A stretch of 32,263 nt of DNA from Beijerinckiaceae bacterium (GCA_031291515.1 JARLIW010000249.1:1-32263); one strand, 5' to 3'; positions 18,243-27,641 are shown, counted from the stretch's first letter. The notes: a model not told the origin generated them from the sequence alone. Made by a program: numbers and translations.

Positions 18243-21200
18243 ATGAGCGTCGTCGAATCAAATCCGGCGGCTTCCAAGCCGCGGCCATTCGCGGAATTCG
18301 CGTCCTCGATTCGCGCGCAATCCGAACTTCGCGCGGCAATCACGGCGCATGACCGGGCCCCCGAGCAGCAACGGGTGGCCGCGCTCGCCGTGCAAGCCGC
18401 CCTTCCAACGGAGATGACGACACGCGTTCAAGCGATGGCGCGCGCGCTCGTCGAGACGCTTCGGGCGAAAGAGACACGCGGCGCCTTGGACGGATTGGTG
18501 CGCGAATACGACCTCTCCAGCCAGGAAGGCGTCGCGCTGATGTGTCTGGCGGAGGCGCTGCTGCGCATTCCGGATCGCGCCACGCGCGACGCGTTGATCC
18601 GCGACAAGATCAGCACCGGCGATTGGCGCGGCCATCTTGGCCATTCGCCCTCGCTGTTCGTCAATGCCGCGACCTGGGGGCTCGCCGTCGCGAGCAAATT
18701 GACGGAAACCACGAGCGAAACCGGCCTTGGCACGGCGCTCTCCCGCTTGATCGCGCGAGGCGGCGAGCCGGTGATCCGCAAAGGCGTCGATATCGCCATG
18801 CGCATGATGGGGGAGAAGTTCGTCATGGGACGAACGATTGCGGAAGCTCTCGCCAACGCCCGGCGGCTCGAAACCAAAGGTTTCCGCTACTCCTACGATA
18901 TGCTCGGCGAGGCCGCGACCACCGGCGCCGACGCCGATCGTTATTACCGCGACTACGAGCTCGCGATTCATGCGATCGGCAGTGCTTCCGCCGGGCTCGG
19001 GATTTTTGAGGGACCGGGCATCTCGATCAAGCTTTCCGCGCTGCACCCCCGCTATGTCAGGCCACAGCGGGACCGCGTGATGCGCGAGCTGCTTCCGCGG
19101 CTGACGGCGCTCGCCCGGCTCGCGCGCCACTACGACATCGGGCTCAACATCGATGCCGAGGAGGCGGATCGGCTGGAGCTCTCGCTCGACCTTCTCGAAC
19201 AGCTTTGCTTCGATCCCGGCTTGATCGGCTGGAACGGCATCGGCTTCGTGGTCCAAGCGTACCAGAAACGGGCCGCTTTCGTGTTGGACTGGATCATCGA
19301 TCTCGGGCGGCGCAGCGGTCACCGTCTCATGATCCGGCTGGTCAAGGGCGCCTATTGGGACAGCGAGATCAAGCGCGCCCAGGTCGACGGGCTCGACGGC
19401 TTCCCGGTTTTTACCCGCAAAATCCACACGGACGTTTCCTATCTGGCCTGCGCGCGCAAGCTGCTGGCGGCGGCCGATGCCGTCTTCCCGCAATTCGCCA
19501 CGCACAACGCCCACACCTTGGCGGCGGTCCACGCCATGGCGGGTCCCCACTTCCACAATGGGCAATATGAGTTCCAATGTCTGCACGGCATGGGCGAACC
19601 GCTTTACGAAGAGGTGGTCGGCCCCGCCAAGCTGGACCGGCCCTGCCGTATCTACGCACCCGTCGGCACGCACGAGACATTGCTTGCCTACCTCGTCAGG
19701 CGTTTGCTCGAAAATGGGGCCAACTCCTCCTTCGTGAACCAAATCCAGGACCCGGCGGTGACCATCGACGAACTGGTGGCCGATCCGGTGGCGCGGGTCT
19801 TGGCGCACCAGCCTCCCGGCGCGCCGCACGAACGCATCGTTCACCCCCGCGATCTCTTCGCGCCAAGACGCCGCAATTCGGCGGGGCTCGACCTTGGCAA
19901 CGAGCAGACCTTGGCCCTGCTCGCGTCCGCCCTCCGACACAGCGCGTCTCGGGATTGGCGGGCTGTTCCATCGGACGGGACCAGCGCTCCGGCGCGCGAG
20001 ATCCGCAATCCCGCCGACCATCGCGACATCGTGGGCCAGGTCGTCGAAGCGACGCCCGCGCAAATCGACGCCGCCTTGACCCTCGCGGCCAAGGCAGCCG
20101 CGGGCTGGCAGGCGACGCCGCCGGCGGACCGCGCCGCCTGTCTGCTGCGCGCGGCGGATCTGCTGGAAGCTCGCATGCCGGCGTTGCTCGGGCTGATCGT
20201 CCGCGAAGCGGGCAAGTCGCTGGCCAATGCCATCGCCGAGGTCCGCGAGGCGGTGGACTTCCTGCGCTATTACGGAACCGAAGTGGCGACGCGGTTCGAT
20301 ACAACGACCCATAGGGCGTTGGGCGCGGTCACCTGCATATCGCCGTGGAATTTCCCGCTCGCGATTTTTACCGGGCAGATCGCGGCGGCGCTGGCCGCGG
20401 GGAACACGGTGCTCGCCAAACCAGCGGAGGAGACACCGCTCATCGCGGCCCAGGCCGTTGCGCTCCTGCACGAGGCCGGCATCCCAGAAAACGTCCTGCA
20501 TCTCTTGCCAGGACACGGCAGCGTGGGGGCTCGCCTCGTGGCCGATCCACGCACGCGCGGCGTCGTCTTCACGGGATCCACGGAGGTTGCCCGCCTGATC
20601 CAGCGGGAACTGAGCGAGCGGCTGAATCCCGACGGCAGCCCCGTCCCGCTCATTGCCGAGACCGGCGGCCAAAACGCGCTCGTGGTGGATTCCTCGGCCT
20701 TGGCGGAACAAGTCGTGGCCGACGTGCTGATATCCGCCTTTGACAGCGCGGGACAGCGATGTTCCGCGCTGCGGATCCTGTGCTTGCAGGAGGACATCGC
20801 GGAGCGCACCCTGACAATGCTGCGCGGCGCGCTCGCCGAACTGACGGTCGGCAACCCGGATCGCCTGTCCACCGACATCGGTCCGGTGATCACGGCGCGG
20901 GCGCGGGACGCCATCGCGGCGCATATCCGCGCCATGCGCGAACGCGGCTTTCCCGTTCATCAGCTGCCGCTGACCGAGGCGTGCGACCACGGGACCTTCG
21001 TCGCCCCGGCCATCATCGAACTTCCAAGCCTTGCCGCGCTCGAGCGGGAAGTGTTTGGTCCGGTCCTGCATGTGCTGCGTTACCGCCGCGACGGTCTGGA
21101 TACGTTATTGAGCGATATCAACGCGACGGGCTATGGCCTGACCTTCGGCGTCCATTCTCGCATCGACGAAACGATCGCTCGGGTGACCGCGAAAGCTAAG

Positions 21201-21905
21201 GCCGGCAACATCTATGTCAACCGCAACCTGATCGGCGCCGTCGTTGGCGCGCAGCCGTTCGGCGGCCACGGTCTATCCGGCACGGGCCCCAAGGCCGGAG
21301 GTCCGCTCTACGTGCGGCGTCTTCTCGCAATACGCCCCGTCGAAACAGGATTGAACACAAACCTTATCCGCGAGGCCGCGCGGATTTGGGCGGACTGGCT
21401 TATTCAGACCGGCCAAAAGGACGCGGCCACCCGATTGGCGCCGGAATTTGCCTCGACCCCCTTCGGCGTTGCGATCGCGCTTTCCGGCCCCACTGGCGAG
21501 CGCAACACCTACAGCACCGAGGCGCGAGGTGTGGTGCTTTGCATCGCGTCGAACCAAGATGAACTAGTTCATCAGATTGGCGTGGCGCTTGTGACCGGAA
21601 ATCGCGCGTTGGTCGCCGTCGGCGCCCTTTCGAGTCCGCAGCTTCTGCCCACGTCGTTGTCCACGTGGATAACGGAGACACCCAGTCCAGACGACAACGA
21701 ATTCCAGGCGGTCTTGTTCCACGGCAGTCGGCCCGGTCTCCAGGCCCTGAACCGAACGATTGCAGCCAGAACCGGCCCGATCATTCAGATCCACGTCCCA
21801 CAACCGAACGGCCGCTACCCACTCGAAGCGCTTGTGCAGGAACGTTCCGTTAGCACAAACACGGCGGCGGCCGGCGGCAACGCCAATCTCTTGATGATCG
21901 GATGA
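18243..21905 (+). CDS. putA: Bifunctional proline dehydrogenase / L-glutamate gamma-semialdehyde dehydrogenase PutA
   Basis: 1220 aa; PRODH domain (FEGPGISIKLSALHPRY, LMIRLVKGAYWDSEIKRAQ) and ALDH domain (GAVTCISPWNFPLAIFTGQIAAALAAGNTVLAKPAEETP, AETGGQNALVVDSSA, SAGQRCSALRILCLQ) plus C-terminal extension. Confidence 0.96.
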   Translation: MSVVESNPAASKPRPFAEFASSIRAQSELRAAITAHDRAPEQQRVAALAVQAALPTEMTTRVQAMARALVETLRAKETRGALDGLVREYDLSSQEGVALMCLAEALLRIPDRATRDALIRDKISTGDWRGHLGHSPSLFVNAATWGLAVASKLTETTSETGLGTALSRLIARGGEPVIRKGVDIAMRMMGEKFVMGRTIAEALANARRLETKGFRYSYDMLGEAATTGADADRYYRDYELAIHAIGSASAGLGIFEGPGISIKLSALHPRYVRPQRDRVMRELLPRLTALARLARHYDIGLNIDAEEADRLELSLDLLEQLCFDPGLIGWNGIGFVVQAYQKRAAFVLDWIIDLGRRSGHRLMIRLVKGAYWDSEIKRAQVDGLDGFPVFTRKIHTDVSYLACARKLLAAADAVFPQFATHNAHTLAAVHAMAGPHFHNGQYEFQCLHGMGEPLYEEVVGPAKLDRPCRIYAPVGTHETLLAYLVRRLLENGANSSFVNQIQDPAVTIDELVADPVARVLAHQPPGAPHERIVHPRDLFAPRRRNSAGLDLGNEQTLALLASALRHSASRDWRAVPSDGTSAPAREIRNPADHRDIVGQVVEATPAQIDAALTLAAKAAAGWQATPPADRAACLLRAADLLEARMPALLGLIVREAGKSLANAIAEVREAVDFLRYYGTEVATRFDTTTHRALGAVTCISPWNFPLAIFTGQIAAALAAGNTVLAKPAEETPLIAAQAVALLHEAGIPENVLHLLPGHGSVGARLVADPRTRGVVFTGSTEVARLIQRELSERLNPDGSPVPLIAETGGQNALVVDSSALAEQVVADVLISAFDSAGQRCSALRILCLQEDIAERTLTMLRGALAELTVGNPDRLSTDIGPVITARARDAIAAHIRAMRERGFPVHQLPLTEACDHGTFVAPAIIELPSLAALEREVFGPVLHVLRYRRDGLDTLLSDINATGYGLTFGVHSRIDETIARVTAKAKAGNIYVNRNLIGAVVGAQPFGGHGLSGTGPKAGGPLYVRRLLAIRPVETGLNTNLIREAARIWADWLIQTGQKDAATRLAPEFASTPFGVAIALSGPTGERNTYSTEARGVVLCIASNQDELVHQIGVALVTGNRALVAVGALSSPQLLPTSLSTWITETPSPDDNEFQAVLFHGSRPGLQALNRTIAARTGPIIQIHVPQPNGRYPLEALVQERSVSTNTAAAGGNANLLMIG

Positions 21906-22393
21906 ATGCCATCGGAACGACCATTCGCGAGCTCCCACGCGAAGTTGCGCCCATGTAAAAGGGGATCGCCGCCGCTCCACTCCAGGCTCTCGGCCAGTCA
22001 CGACTGGACCAGCCGCATGCCACGGTCAAGACCGGCGATTGGGGACATTGACCATCGGGAAATCAAGGCAAATCCGCGTTTAGAAATCCGATCGTGCGTA
22101 TTCACGGACCACAGAGAATAAAAACAGGGCCTTAGAATCGCTCCGCTTTCGCTTGCGGAGGCCAAATCGCCAGTATGCGGCCCGATCTCGAGGGGTAATA
22201 ACGGAAACAAAATTCGTCTAATACGAGAACAACAAGTGAATTATCCCACCGACAGCCCACAACGTGACCACATGATCTAAATCGCCACCGAATCATCATT
22301 CATTTCGTAGTATTTTTAATAACTTAAAATCATATACTCAAGTTTACGGCCACGCTTATTGCACCAAAAGCGATCTATTTCGAACATATTGGG

Positions 22394-22421
22394 TTGACGG
22401 CAAATTTTAGTGACCTATATT
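22394..22421 (+). promoter_or_regulatory. Sigma70-like promoter for the double-glycine peptide locus
   Basis: TTGACG (22394-22399), 16-nt spacer, TATATT (22416-22421), in an AT-rich intergenic region upstream of the peptide ORF. Confidence 0.55.
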
Positions 22422-22423
22422 TG

Positions 22424-22448
22424 TGCGTGACGCACCAAAATGCGTCAC
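22424..22448 (+). promoter_or_regulatory. Inverted repeat just downstream of the -10 (operator or 5' UTR hairpin)
   Basis: GTGACGCA (22427-22434) CCAAAA TGCGTCAC (22441-22448), perfect 8-bp arms; TGCGT-G-ACGCA (22424-22434) is itself palindromic. Confidence 0.5.
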
Positions 22449-22472
22449 TTCGCAACAAAAGGAGTGCAGTGC

Positions 22473-22694
22473 ATGTCGCATGATTTCGACACGATACGTG
22501 AACTCAATCCTTCGGAACTCGATCAAGTCGGCGGTGGCCTTTCCGTCGGTGTTGGCGTGACCGTAAATGCGAGTCAGGAACTCGGCGCCGTTTCCGGTCT
22601 TGTCGGCCAAGTCGGCAGCCTGGTAACCGGCCTCGTGGGAGGCGCCACGGGCACGGCTGGCGGCCTGGCGGGCGGCCTTCTCGGAATTCTGTAA
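22473..22694 (+). CDS. Double-glycine-leader, Gly-rich bacteriocin/microcin-like precursor peptide
   Basis: MSHDFDTIRELNPSELDQVGGGLSVGVGVTVNASQELGAVSGLVGQVGSLVTGLVGGATGTAGGLAGGLLGIL; leader has the ELxxSELxxVxGG pattern; GGAG SD at 22461-22464; followed by MFP and C39-ABC transporter genes. Confidence 0.8.
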   Translation: MSHDFDTIRELNPSELDQVGGGLSVGVGVTVNASQELGAVSGLVGQVGSLVTGLVGGATGTAGGLAGGLLGIL

Positions 22695-22703
22695 AGAGCG
22701 CGT

Positions 22704-22736
22704 GGGCGGCGGCTGGCATGGCCGCCGCCGCCTTTT
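22704..22736 (+). terminator. GC-rich hairpin between peptide gene and transporter genes (partial terminator/attenuator)
   Basis: GGCGGCGGC (22705-22713) TGGCATG GCCGCCGCC (22721-22729) followed by gccTTTTc. Confidence 0.55.
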
Positions 22737-22769
22737 CGTGAATGAACAACAGCGGAACGGTGCCAAGCC

Positions 22770-24065
22770 ATGACGCCTTCGCGTTTGTTCCGGCGCCAAG
22801 TCGCCGATGCCCGAAGGGACAATTGGCTTGGCCAGGCTCAGCTTGTTCAACCGATGCCGGTTCGCCTGATCGTTTGGACATGTGTGGGCTTCGTTGGCGC
22901 GGCCGTGGCATTCACCGCTTTTGGAACCTACACGCGTCGTGTCCACGCCGAAGGCGTGCTGTCACCGAATAGCGGCTTGATGACACTGACGAGTCCGCGA
23001 GCCGGCCGAGTGGGAAGCTCAGCCGTTCGCGAAGGCGACCGAGTCGAGAAAGGCCAGCTTCTCTATACGATCGATGTCGATGCGGTCTCCGCGAGTGGCC
23101 CGACACAGGCCCGGATCATCACGCAACTCAGCCGTCAAAAAGAAAGCGTCGAGCGGGAACGAGCCGCGCGCGCCGCCTTGGCCGTCATCGAAAAAAAGTC
23201 GCTCCAGGAGCAACTCGACAATAGCCTTCGGCAAAGTCGTGAATTCGCGGAACAAATCTCGCTGCAATCGAAGCTCGAAGGGCCGGTCAAGGATCGCACC
23301 GACGAACTCTCCAACGCCGTGGGCAAGGGCTTGGCGCGCGCTTCCGATTTCCAAAATCAAAATTATTTGTATCTCCAGGCCAACACCCAGCTCGCCCAAT
23401 TCAAGCAAGCCAGTCTGCAACTCGACGGCAAGATCGGCGATCTTCGATCACAAATCGAAGAATTTGACGACAAGCTCGCGCGCGATTTGGCCGAGTTCGA
23501 TCGATCGGCCGCGCGGCTCGACCAGCAAATCGCTGAAAGCGAAGCCCAGCGAGCCATCGAGATTCGCGCGCCGGAACGTGGCATTCTCACCTCGATCCAG
23601 GTTCATGCGGGACAACAGATCGCAACCGGAGGAGCCTTGCTTACGCTGCTTCCAAGCGCCGGACGGTTGCAGGCAAACCTTTACGTCGATAGTTCCGCGA
23701 TCGGATTCGTCGAGAAGGGCGAGGCGGTGATGTTGCGGTACGCGGCATTTCCATTCCAGCGCTTTGGCCTCTATCGCGGAAGCGTCGTCGAAGTGACCCA
23801 TGCGCCCCTTGATGCCCCCGGACAACCCACTCCGGGCGGCACCGAGTCGAAATCCGTCATTCCTGGCGGCGCTGGGATTTACAGGATTATCGTGCGGCCC
23901 GATCGGGATCAAATCATCGCGTATGGCGAAGCCAAAAGCCTCGAAGCGGGCATGCGCGTCGAAGCGGATATCGCGTTGGAAAAGAGGCCGATTTATCGCT
24001 GGCTCCTCGACCCCGTCTCGCACCTTCGACATAGCGCGGCCCTCGTCACCGGAGGTCCACGTTGA
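22770..24065 (+). CDS. HlyD/CvaA-type membrane fusion protein of a peptide exporter
   Basis: N-terminal TM (LIVWTCVGFVGAAVAFTAFGTYTRRVHAEGVLSPNSGL), long coiled-coil centre, RAPERGILTSIQVHAGQQIATGGALLTLLP lipoyl-like half and C-terminal VEADIALEKRPIYRWLLDPV. Confidence 0.9.
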   Translation: MTPSRLFRRQVADARRDNWLGQAQLVQPMPVRLIVWTCVGFVGAAVAFTAFGTYTRRVHAEGVLSPNSGLMTLTSPRAGRVGSSAVREGDRVEKGQLLYTIDVDAVSASGPTQARIITQLSRQKESVERERAARAALAVIEKKSLQEQLDNSLRQSREFAEQISLQSKLEGPVKDRTDELSNAVGKGLARASDFQNQNYLYLQANTQLAQFKQASLQLDGKIGDLRSQIEEFDDKLARDLAEFDRSAARLDQQIAESEAQRAIEIRAPERGILTSIQVHAGQQIATGGALLTLLPSAGRLQANLYVDSSAIGFVEKGEAVMLRYAAFPFQRFGLYRGSVVEVTHAPLDAPGQPTPGGTESKSVIPGGAGIYRIIVRPDRDQIIAYGEAKSLEAGMRVEADIALEKRPIYRWLLDPVSHLRHSAALVTGGPR

Positions 24066-26203
24066 GCCTGAGCGAAAAACTGCAATTCGGCTTCGGCCGA
24101 AGGCTTCCCGTCATCCTTCAAGCGGAAGCGGCGGAATGCGGTCTGGCCTGTCTTGCCATGGTCATCGGCTATTATGGGGGCCATGTCGATCTTGCCGGGT
24201 TACGGCGGCGTCACGTCCTCTCGCTGAAGGGAATGACCCTGCGCAATCTGATCGACTTCGCGGGCCAGATGAATATGGCGACACGGGCCGTGCGCGTCGA
24301 ACTCAATGATCTCGCGCGGCTGCGGACGCCGTCCATCCTCCACTGGAATATGAATCACTTCGTCGTCCTCGAACGGGTCGGAGCACGGGCGATCGTGATC
24401 CACGATCCGGCCCGGGGCCGCCGGCGCCTTTCGTACGACGAGGCATCGCGGGAGTTTACCGGCGTGGCGTTGGAGCTCAATCCGGCCACGGAGTTTACGC
24501 GCGCGAGCCCGCCGCCCGGGCTGCGATTGACCGATCTGTTTCACAATATCGCGGGGATCGGCGCCGCTCTTACGCAGGTCCTAATTCTTTCGCTCGGCAT
24601 CGAACTCGTCGCGCTCCTCCTTCCGATCGCATCGCAAATCGTTATCGACGAAGTGATCGTCAATGCGGATCGGGACCTTCTCATTGTCGTCGCCACGGGG
24701 CTCGCGCTTCTGCTGTTCGTTCAGCTCGCTCTCGGCGCGGCACGGACCTGGACCGTCATGCTGATTGGGGCCAAGCTGAATTTGCAATGGAACAGCAGCG
24801 TTTTCGATCATCTAACCCGTTTGCCTCTCGACTATTTCGAGAAGCGCCACGTCGGCGATGTGATCTCGCGGTTTGGCTCCTTGGCGACGATCCAAAAGGC
24901 GCTGACGACAGATTTGGTGCAGGCCATTCTCGACGGAATTATGTCGATCGGAATGCTCGCGATGCTGACCATCTATGGCGGCTGGTTCAGCCTGGTCGTC
25001 GTCGCCTCGACGGTCCTCAATTCCATACTCCGGATCGCGGCCTACAAGTCCTATCGCGAGAATACCGAGGAGGCAATCGCGGCGGAAGCGCGGCAACAGA
25101 GCCATTTCATCGAAACGATACGAGGCATGGCCAGCGTCAAGCTGCTCGGCCTTCGCGAGCGCCGCCTGAGCGCGTGGATGAATCAATTTGTCGATGCTCT
25201 AAATGCACGGTTGCGCCTGCAACGGGCGGATCTCGTATTCAACCGCGCCAACGAATTTCTTTCGGGCGCCGATCGTCTGCTTCTACTCGTTCTTGGCGCG
25301 AACGCGGCGATTCACCTCTCGATGTCGCTCGGAATGCTCGTTGCCTTCCTCGCTTATCGCGATCAGTTCTCGCAACGAATCGCGAATCTGATCAGCTCGG
25401 GATTCCAGTTGCGGATGCTCAATGTCCAAACCGCCCGTCTCGCTGATATTGTGATGAACGATCCCGAGCCCGCGGCGGCGCCCGGAGCCCGCCCGGCATC
25501 CCCGCCACCCGCGAAAGACAAGGGTTCGAATCTTCCGATGGCGCCAGCACCGCCATCCACTGGCGCTCTCATGGCCACGGGGCTCTCCGCGCGTTACGGC
25601 GCGAGCGAACCCTGGATTTTCCGCGAAGTGACGCTCACCGTTCCCGCGGGCGCATGCTTCGCGATTTCGGGGCCATCGGGTTGCGGTAAAACGACGTTGC
25701 TGAAAAGCCTGATGGGCCTGCAACCGTTGTCGGATGGGTCGATCTTCATGGATGGCCGGGACATCCGACTGATCGGCGCGGAAAGTTACCGCGGCCGGAT
25801 TGCTGGCGTCATGCAGAACGATGGCCTGTTCGCGGGTTCGATCGCCGAGAACATCGCCTGTTTCGACGACCATCCCGACCCCGGTTGGATTCAGGAATGC
25901 GCCGCGCGCGCCGCAATTTTGGACGACATTCGCAAGACGCCGATGGGATTTGAGACATTGGTCGGCGACATGGGCAGCACATTGTCCGGCGGCCAAAAGC
26001 AACGCGTGATCCTCGCCCGGGCTCTCTATCGGAGGCCCGAGATCCTATTTCTCGACGAAGCGACGAGCCATCTCGACGAGCCGACCGAAGCCAAGATCGC
26101 GGATGCGCTTCGCGATTGTTCGATGACGCGGATCATCATTTCGCATCGTCCCGCGACGATCGCCAATTCGGACGATGTGCTATTTCTTGGGGAAGCACGC
26201 TGA
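24062..26203 (+). CDS. Peptidase-containing (C39) ABC transporter, CvaB/LagD-like
   Basis: C39 domain QAEAAECGLACLAMVIGYYGGHVDLAGLRRRH with Cys, HWNMNHFVVLE with His, and IVIHDPARGRRRLS with Asp; TM domain; NBD Walker A GPSGCGKTTLLKSL, signature LSGGQKQRVILARAL, Walker B EILFLDEATSHLDE. TTG start overlaps the MFP stop (TTGA). Confidence 0.95.
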   Translation: MSLSEKLQFGFGRRLPVILQAEAAECGLACLAMVIGYYGGHVDLAGLRRRHVLSLKGMTLRNLIDFAGQMNMATRAVRVELNDLARLRTPSILHWNMNHFVVLERVGARAIVIHDPARGRRRLSYDEASREFTGVALELNPATEFTRASPPPGLRLTDLFHNIAGIGAALTQVLILSLGIELVALLLPIASQIVIDEVIVNADRDLLIVVATGLALLLFVQLALGAARTWTVMLIGAKLNLQWNSSVFDHLTRLPLDYFEKRHVGDVISRFGSLATIQKALTTDLVQAILDGIMSIGMLAMLTIYGGWFSLVVVASTVLNSILRIAAYKSYRENTEEAIAAEARQQSHFIETIRGMASVKLLGLRERRLSAWMNQFVDALNARLRLQRADLVFNRANEFLSGADRLLLLVLGANAAIHLSMSLGMLVAFLAYRDQFSQRIANLISSGFQLRMLNVQTARLADIVMNDPEPAAAPGARPASPPPAKDKGSNLPMAPAPPSTGALMATGLSARYGASEPWIFREVTLTVPAGACFAISGPSGCGKTTLLKSLMGLQPLSDGSIFMDGRDIRLIGAESYRGRIAGVMQNDGLFAGSIAENIACFDDHPDPGWIQECAARAAILDDIRKTPMGFETLVGDMGSTLSGGQKQRVILARALYRRPEILFLDEATSHLDEPTEAKIADALRDCSMTRIIISHRPATIANSDDVLFLGEAR

Positions 26204-26420
26204 CGAGCGCGAACATTAGAAGGACCGAGAAGCATTTACCACTTGGGCGGAATCACCAGTGGTAAGAGGGTTACGTGCTCTGCCTTGTGCCGCTTCCGGC
26301 GTCCTCCCGAACCCAAAACCTTTTGCTTTTGTGTGAGCTTGGCCTGCTGAAAACGCGGCGCGATGCATTCCTGCCCGGTCCTCTCGCCCACCGATCCGGA
26401 TCCGAAGGTCGAAATCGGAT

Positions 26421-26627
26421 TCATGGCTTCTGTTGAGACACAGACGGACCACCGTCCAAAAGCGGATACACCCTGGACACGATAGACCCCAAACAAATGA
26501 GCGCCACCAGCAGCTTAAGTAGGTTCGCCAGTCGAGCTTCAGGACAAAATCGATCGATGATCCAAAACAAGATCGCACCAACGACGATGGTAATCAGGAT
26601 TCCAATTAAGAGTGTGATCGTGAACAC
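26421..26627 (-). CDS. Small two-TM membrane protein (Thivi_2564-like)
   Basis: MFTITLLIGILITIVVGAILFWIIDRFCPEARLANLLKLLVALICLGSIVSRVYPLLDGGPSVSQQKP; GTG start with GGGAG about 6 nt upstream. Confidence 0.6.
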   Translation of the reverse strand: MFTITLLIGILITIVVGAILFWIIDRFCPEARLANLLKLLVALICLGSIVSRVYPLLDGGPSVSQQKP

Positions 26628-27398
26628 AATAATCTCCCAAACGTAGCGCTAAGTTGTTTCAACGCGCGTCGCCGCTTTTTGTTGCCAAGCGGAACCCCGA
26701 CCCCAAATGCGCGGTCGAGGCGCGGTGATCGCGGCTGGGAGACGCTCATCGAGTGTCGGCGACGCGTCTGATGCCCAAACAAGGTTGCGACCCTCGGCGG
26801 TCCACCGTCACGGCAAGTCGACAAAGCGCGCATCCCCTGGCCAAACCGAGCGGGCCTCTCCATGACGACTAACCTGCCCGACACCTCCGGCGCCGCCTGC
26901 CGGCGCTTTATCGCGGCAAGGCGGCTATGCCTGTCGGGGTTGTCCAAGCCATCCTCGATCGGATCATATCAATTCAGCACCGCGATATCGAATTCGCTCG
27001 CGGCCATGGCGAGCAACGATACCATATCGCACTGATAGGAGACCCGGCGGCCCGTGGCGGACTGACGTGAATAGCCCATGCGGAAGAACTGCCGACGTCC
27101 GACAAATGGGCGGCCCCGTCCAAATTAACGGTGGTTTGACATCCGATCAATCATCCGCCCCGAAACAACTACTTTTCTCATCAATTTTTGGCTCGGCCTG
27201 GGTTTGGTATCTTAGAGTTACTATAATTCTAATCTAGCGGATTAGCCTTGACAATGACTCGGTCTCCGGCTCTAGCGAAGATACTGATCTTTTCGTGACA
27301 ACTTCATTCGATGCGACATATCGAGTCCGATAGCGGCTGCCAGCCCGCCGCGGACGCGAGCATCCCACCCGTGCGAACTTCCAAGGGGACGGCGGATC

Positions 27399-27641
27399 AT
27401 GATCGACGAGTTGAATGGCCGCATGATCGCGAGCCAATTATTAATCACCGGGCTGATTGCGCGGGTCGCAAATCAAACGCCGAACCCGGTTTCGTTTTTG
27501 TCGGATTTTCGCGACGAAATTCTGGCCGTGACCGCGCAAATTCGGATCGCGGGCTCGAGCGACGCGTCGCGAACGCGCGACATCGCGCGTGAAGCGATCG
27601 ACGAACTTTTTTCCCTCATGAAGGGTCCAAGCCACGACTAA
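27399..27641 (+). CDS. Small hypothetical protein
   Basis: 80 aa, MIDELNGRMIASQLLITGLIARVANQTPNPVSFLSDFRDEILAV..., purine-rich sequence upstream of the ATG; no recognised family. Confidence 0.5.
   Translation: MIDELNGRMIASQLLITGLIARVANQTPNPVSFLSDFRDEILAVTAQIRIAGSSDASRTRDIAREAIDELFSLMKGPSHD

Noticed and set aside
18243-18420. Possible PutA N-terminal ribbon-helix-helix DNA-binding domain
   Set aside because: The N-terminus (MSVVESNPAASKPRPFAEFASSIRAQSEL...) lacks an RHH pattern, so an autoregulatory (trifunctional) PutA is not supported.
18258-21071. 937-aa minus-strand ORF antisense to putA
   Set aside because: Composition is a GC-rich frame shadow (Arg/Gly/Asp-rich, no domain); the plus-strand frame is an unambiguous full-length PutA.
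26236-26265. 8-bp inverted repeat TTACCACT/AGTGGTAA after the C39 transporter gene
   Set aside because: Long 14-nt loop and no T-tract; insufficient to call a terminator or att-like site.
26606-27180. Minus-strand ORF 26606..26947 and a ~50-codon minus-strand frame near 26970-27130 (GRPFVGRRQFFRMGYSRQSATGRRVSYQCDMVSLLAMAASEFDIAVLN)
   Set aside because: No recognisable family and no clear start/SD; the second could be a gene remnant but I cannot identify a parent.
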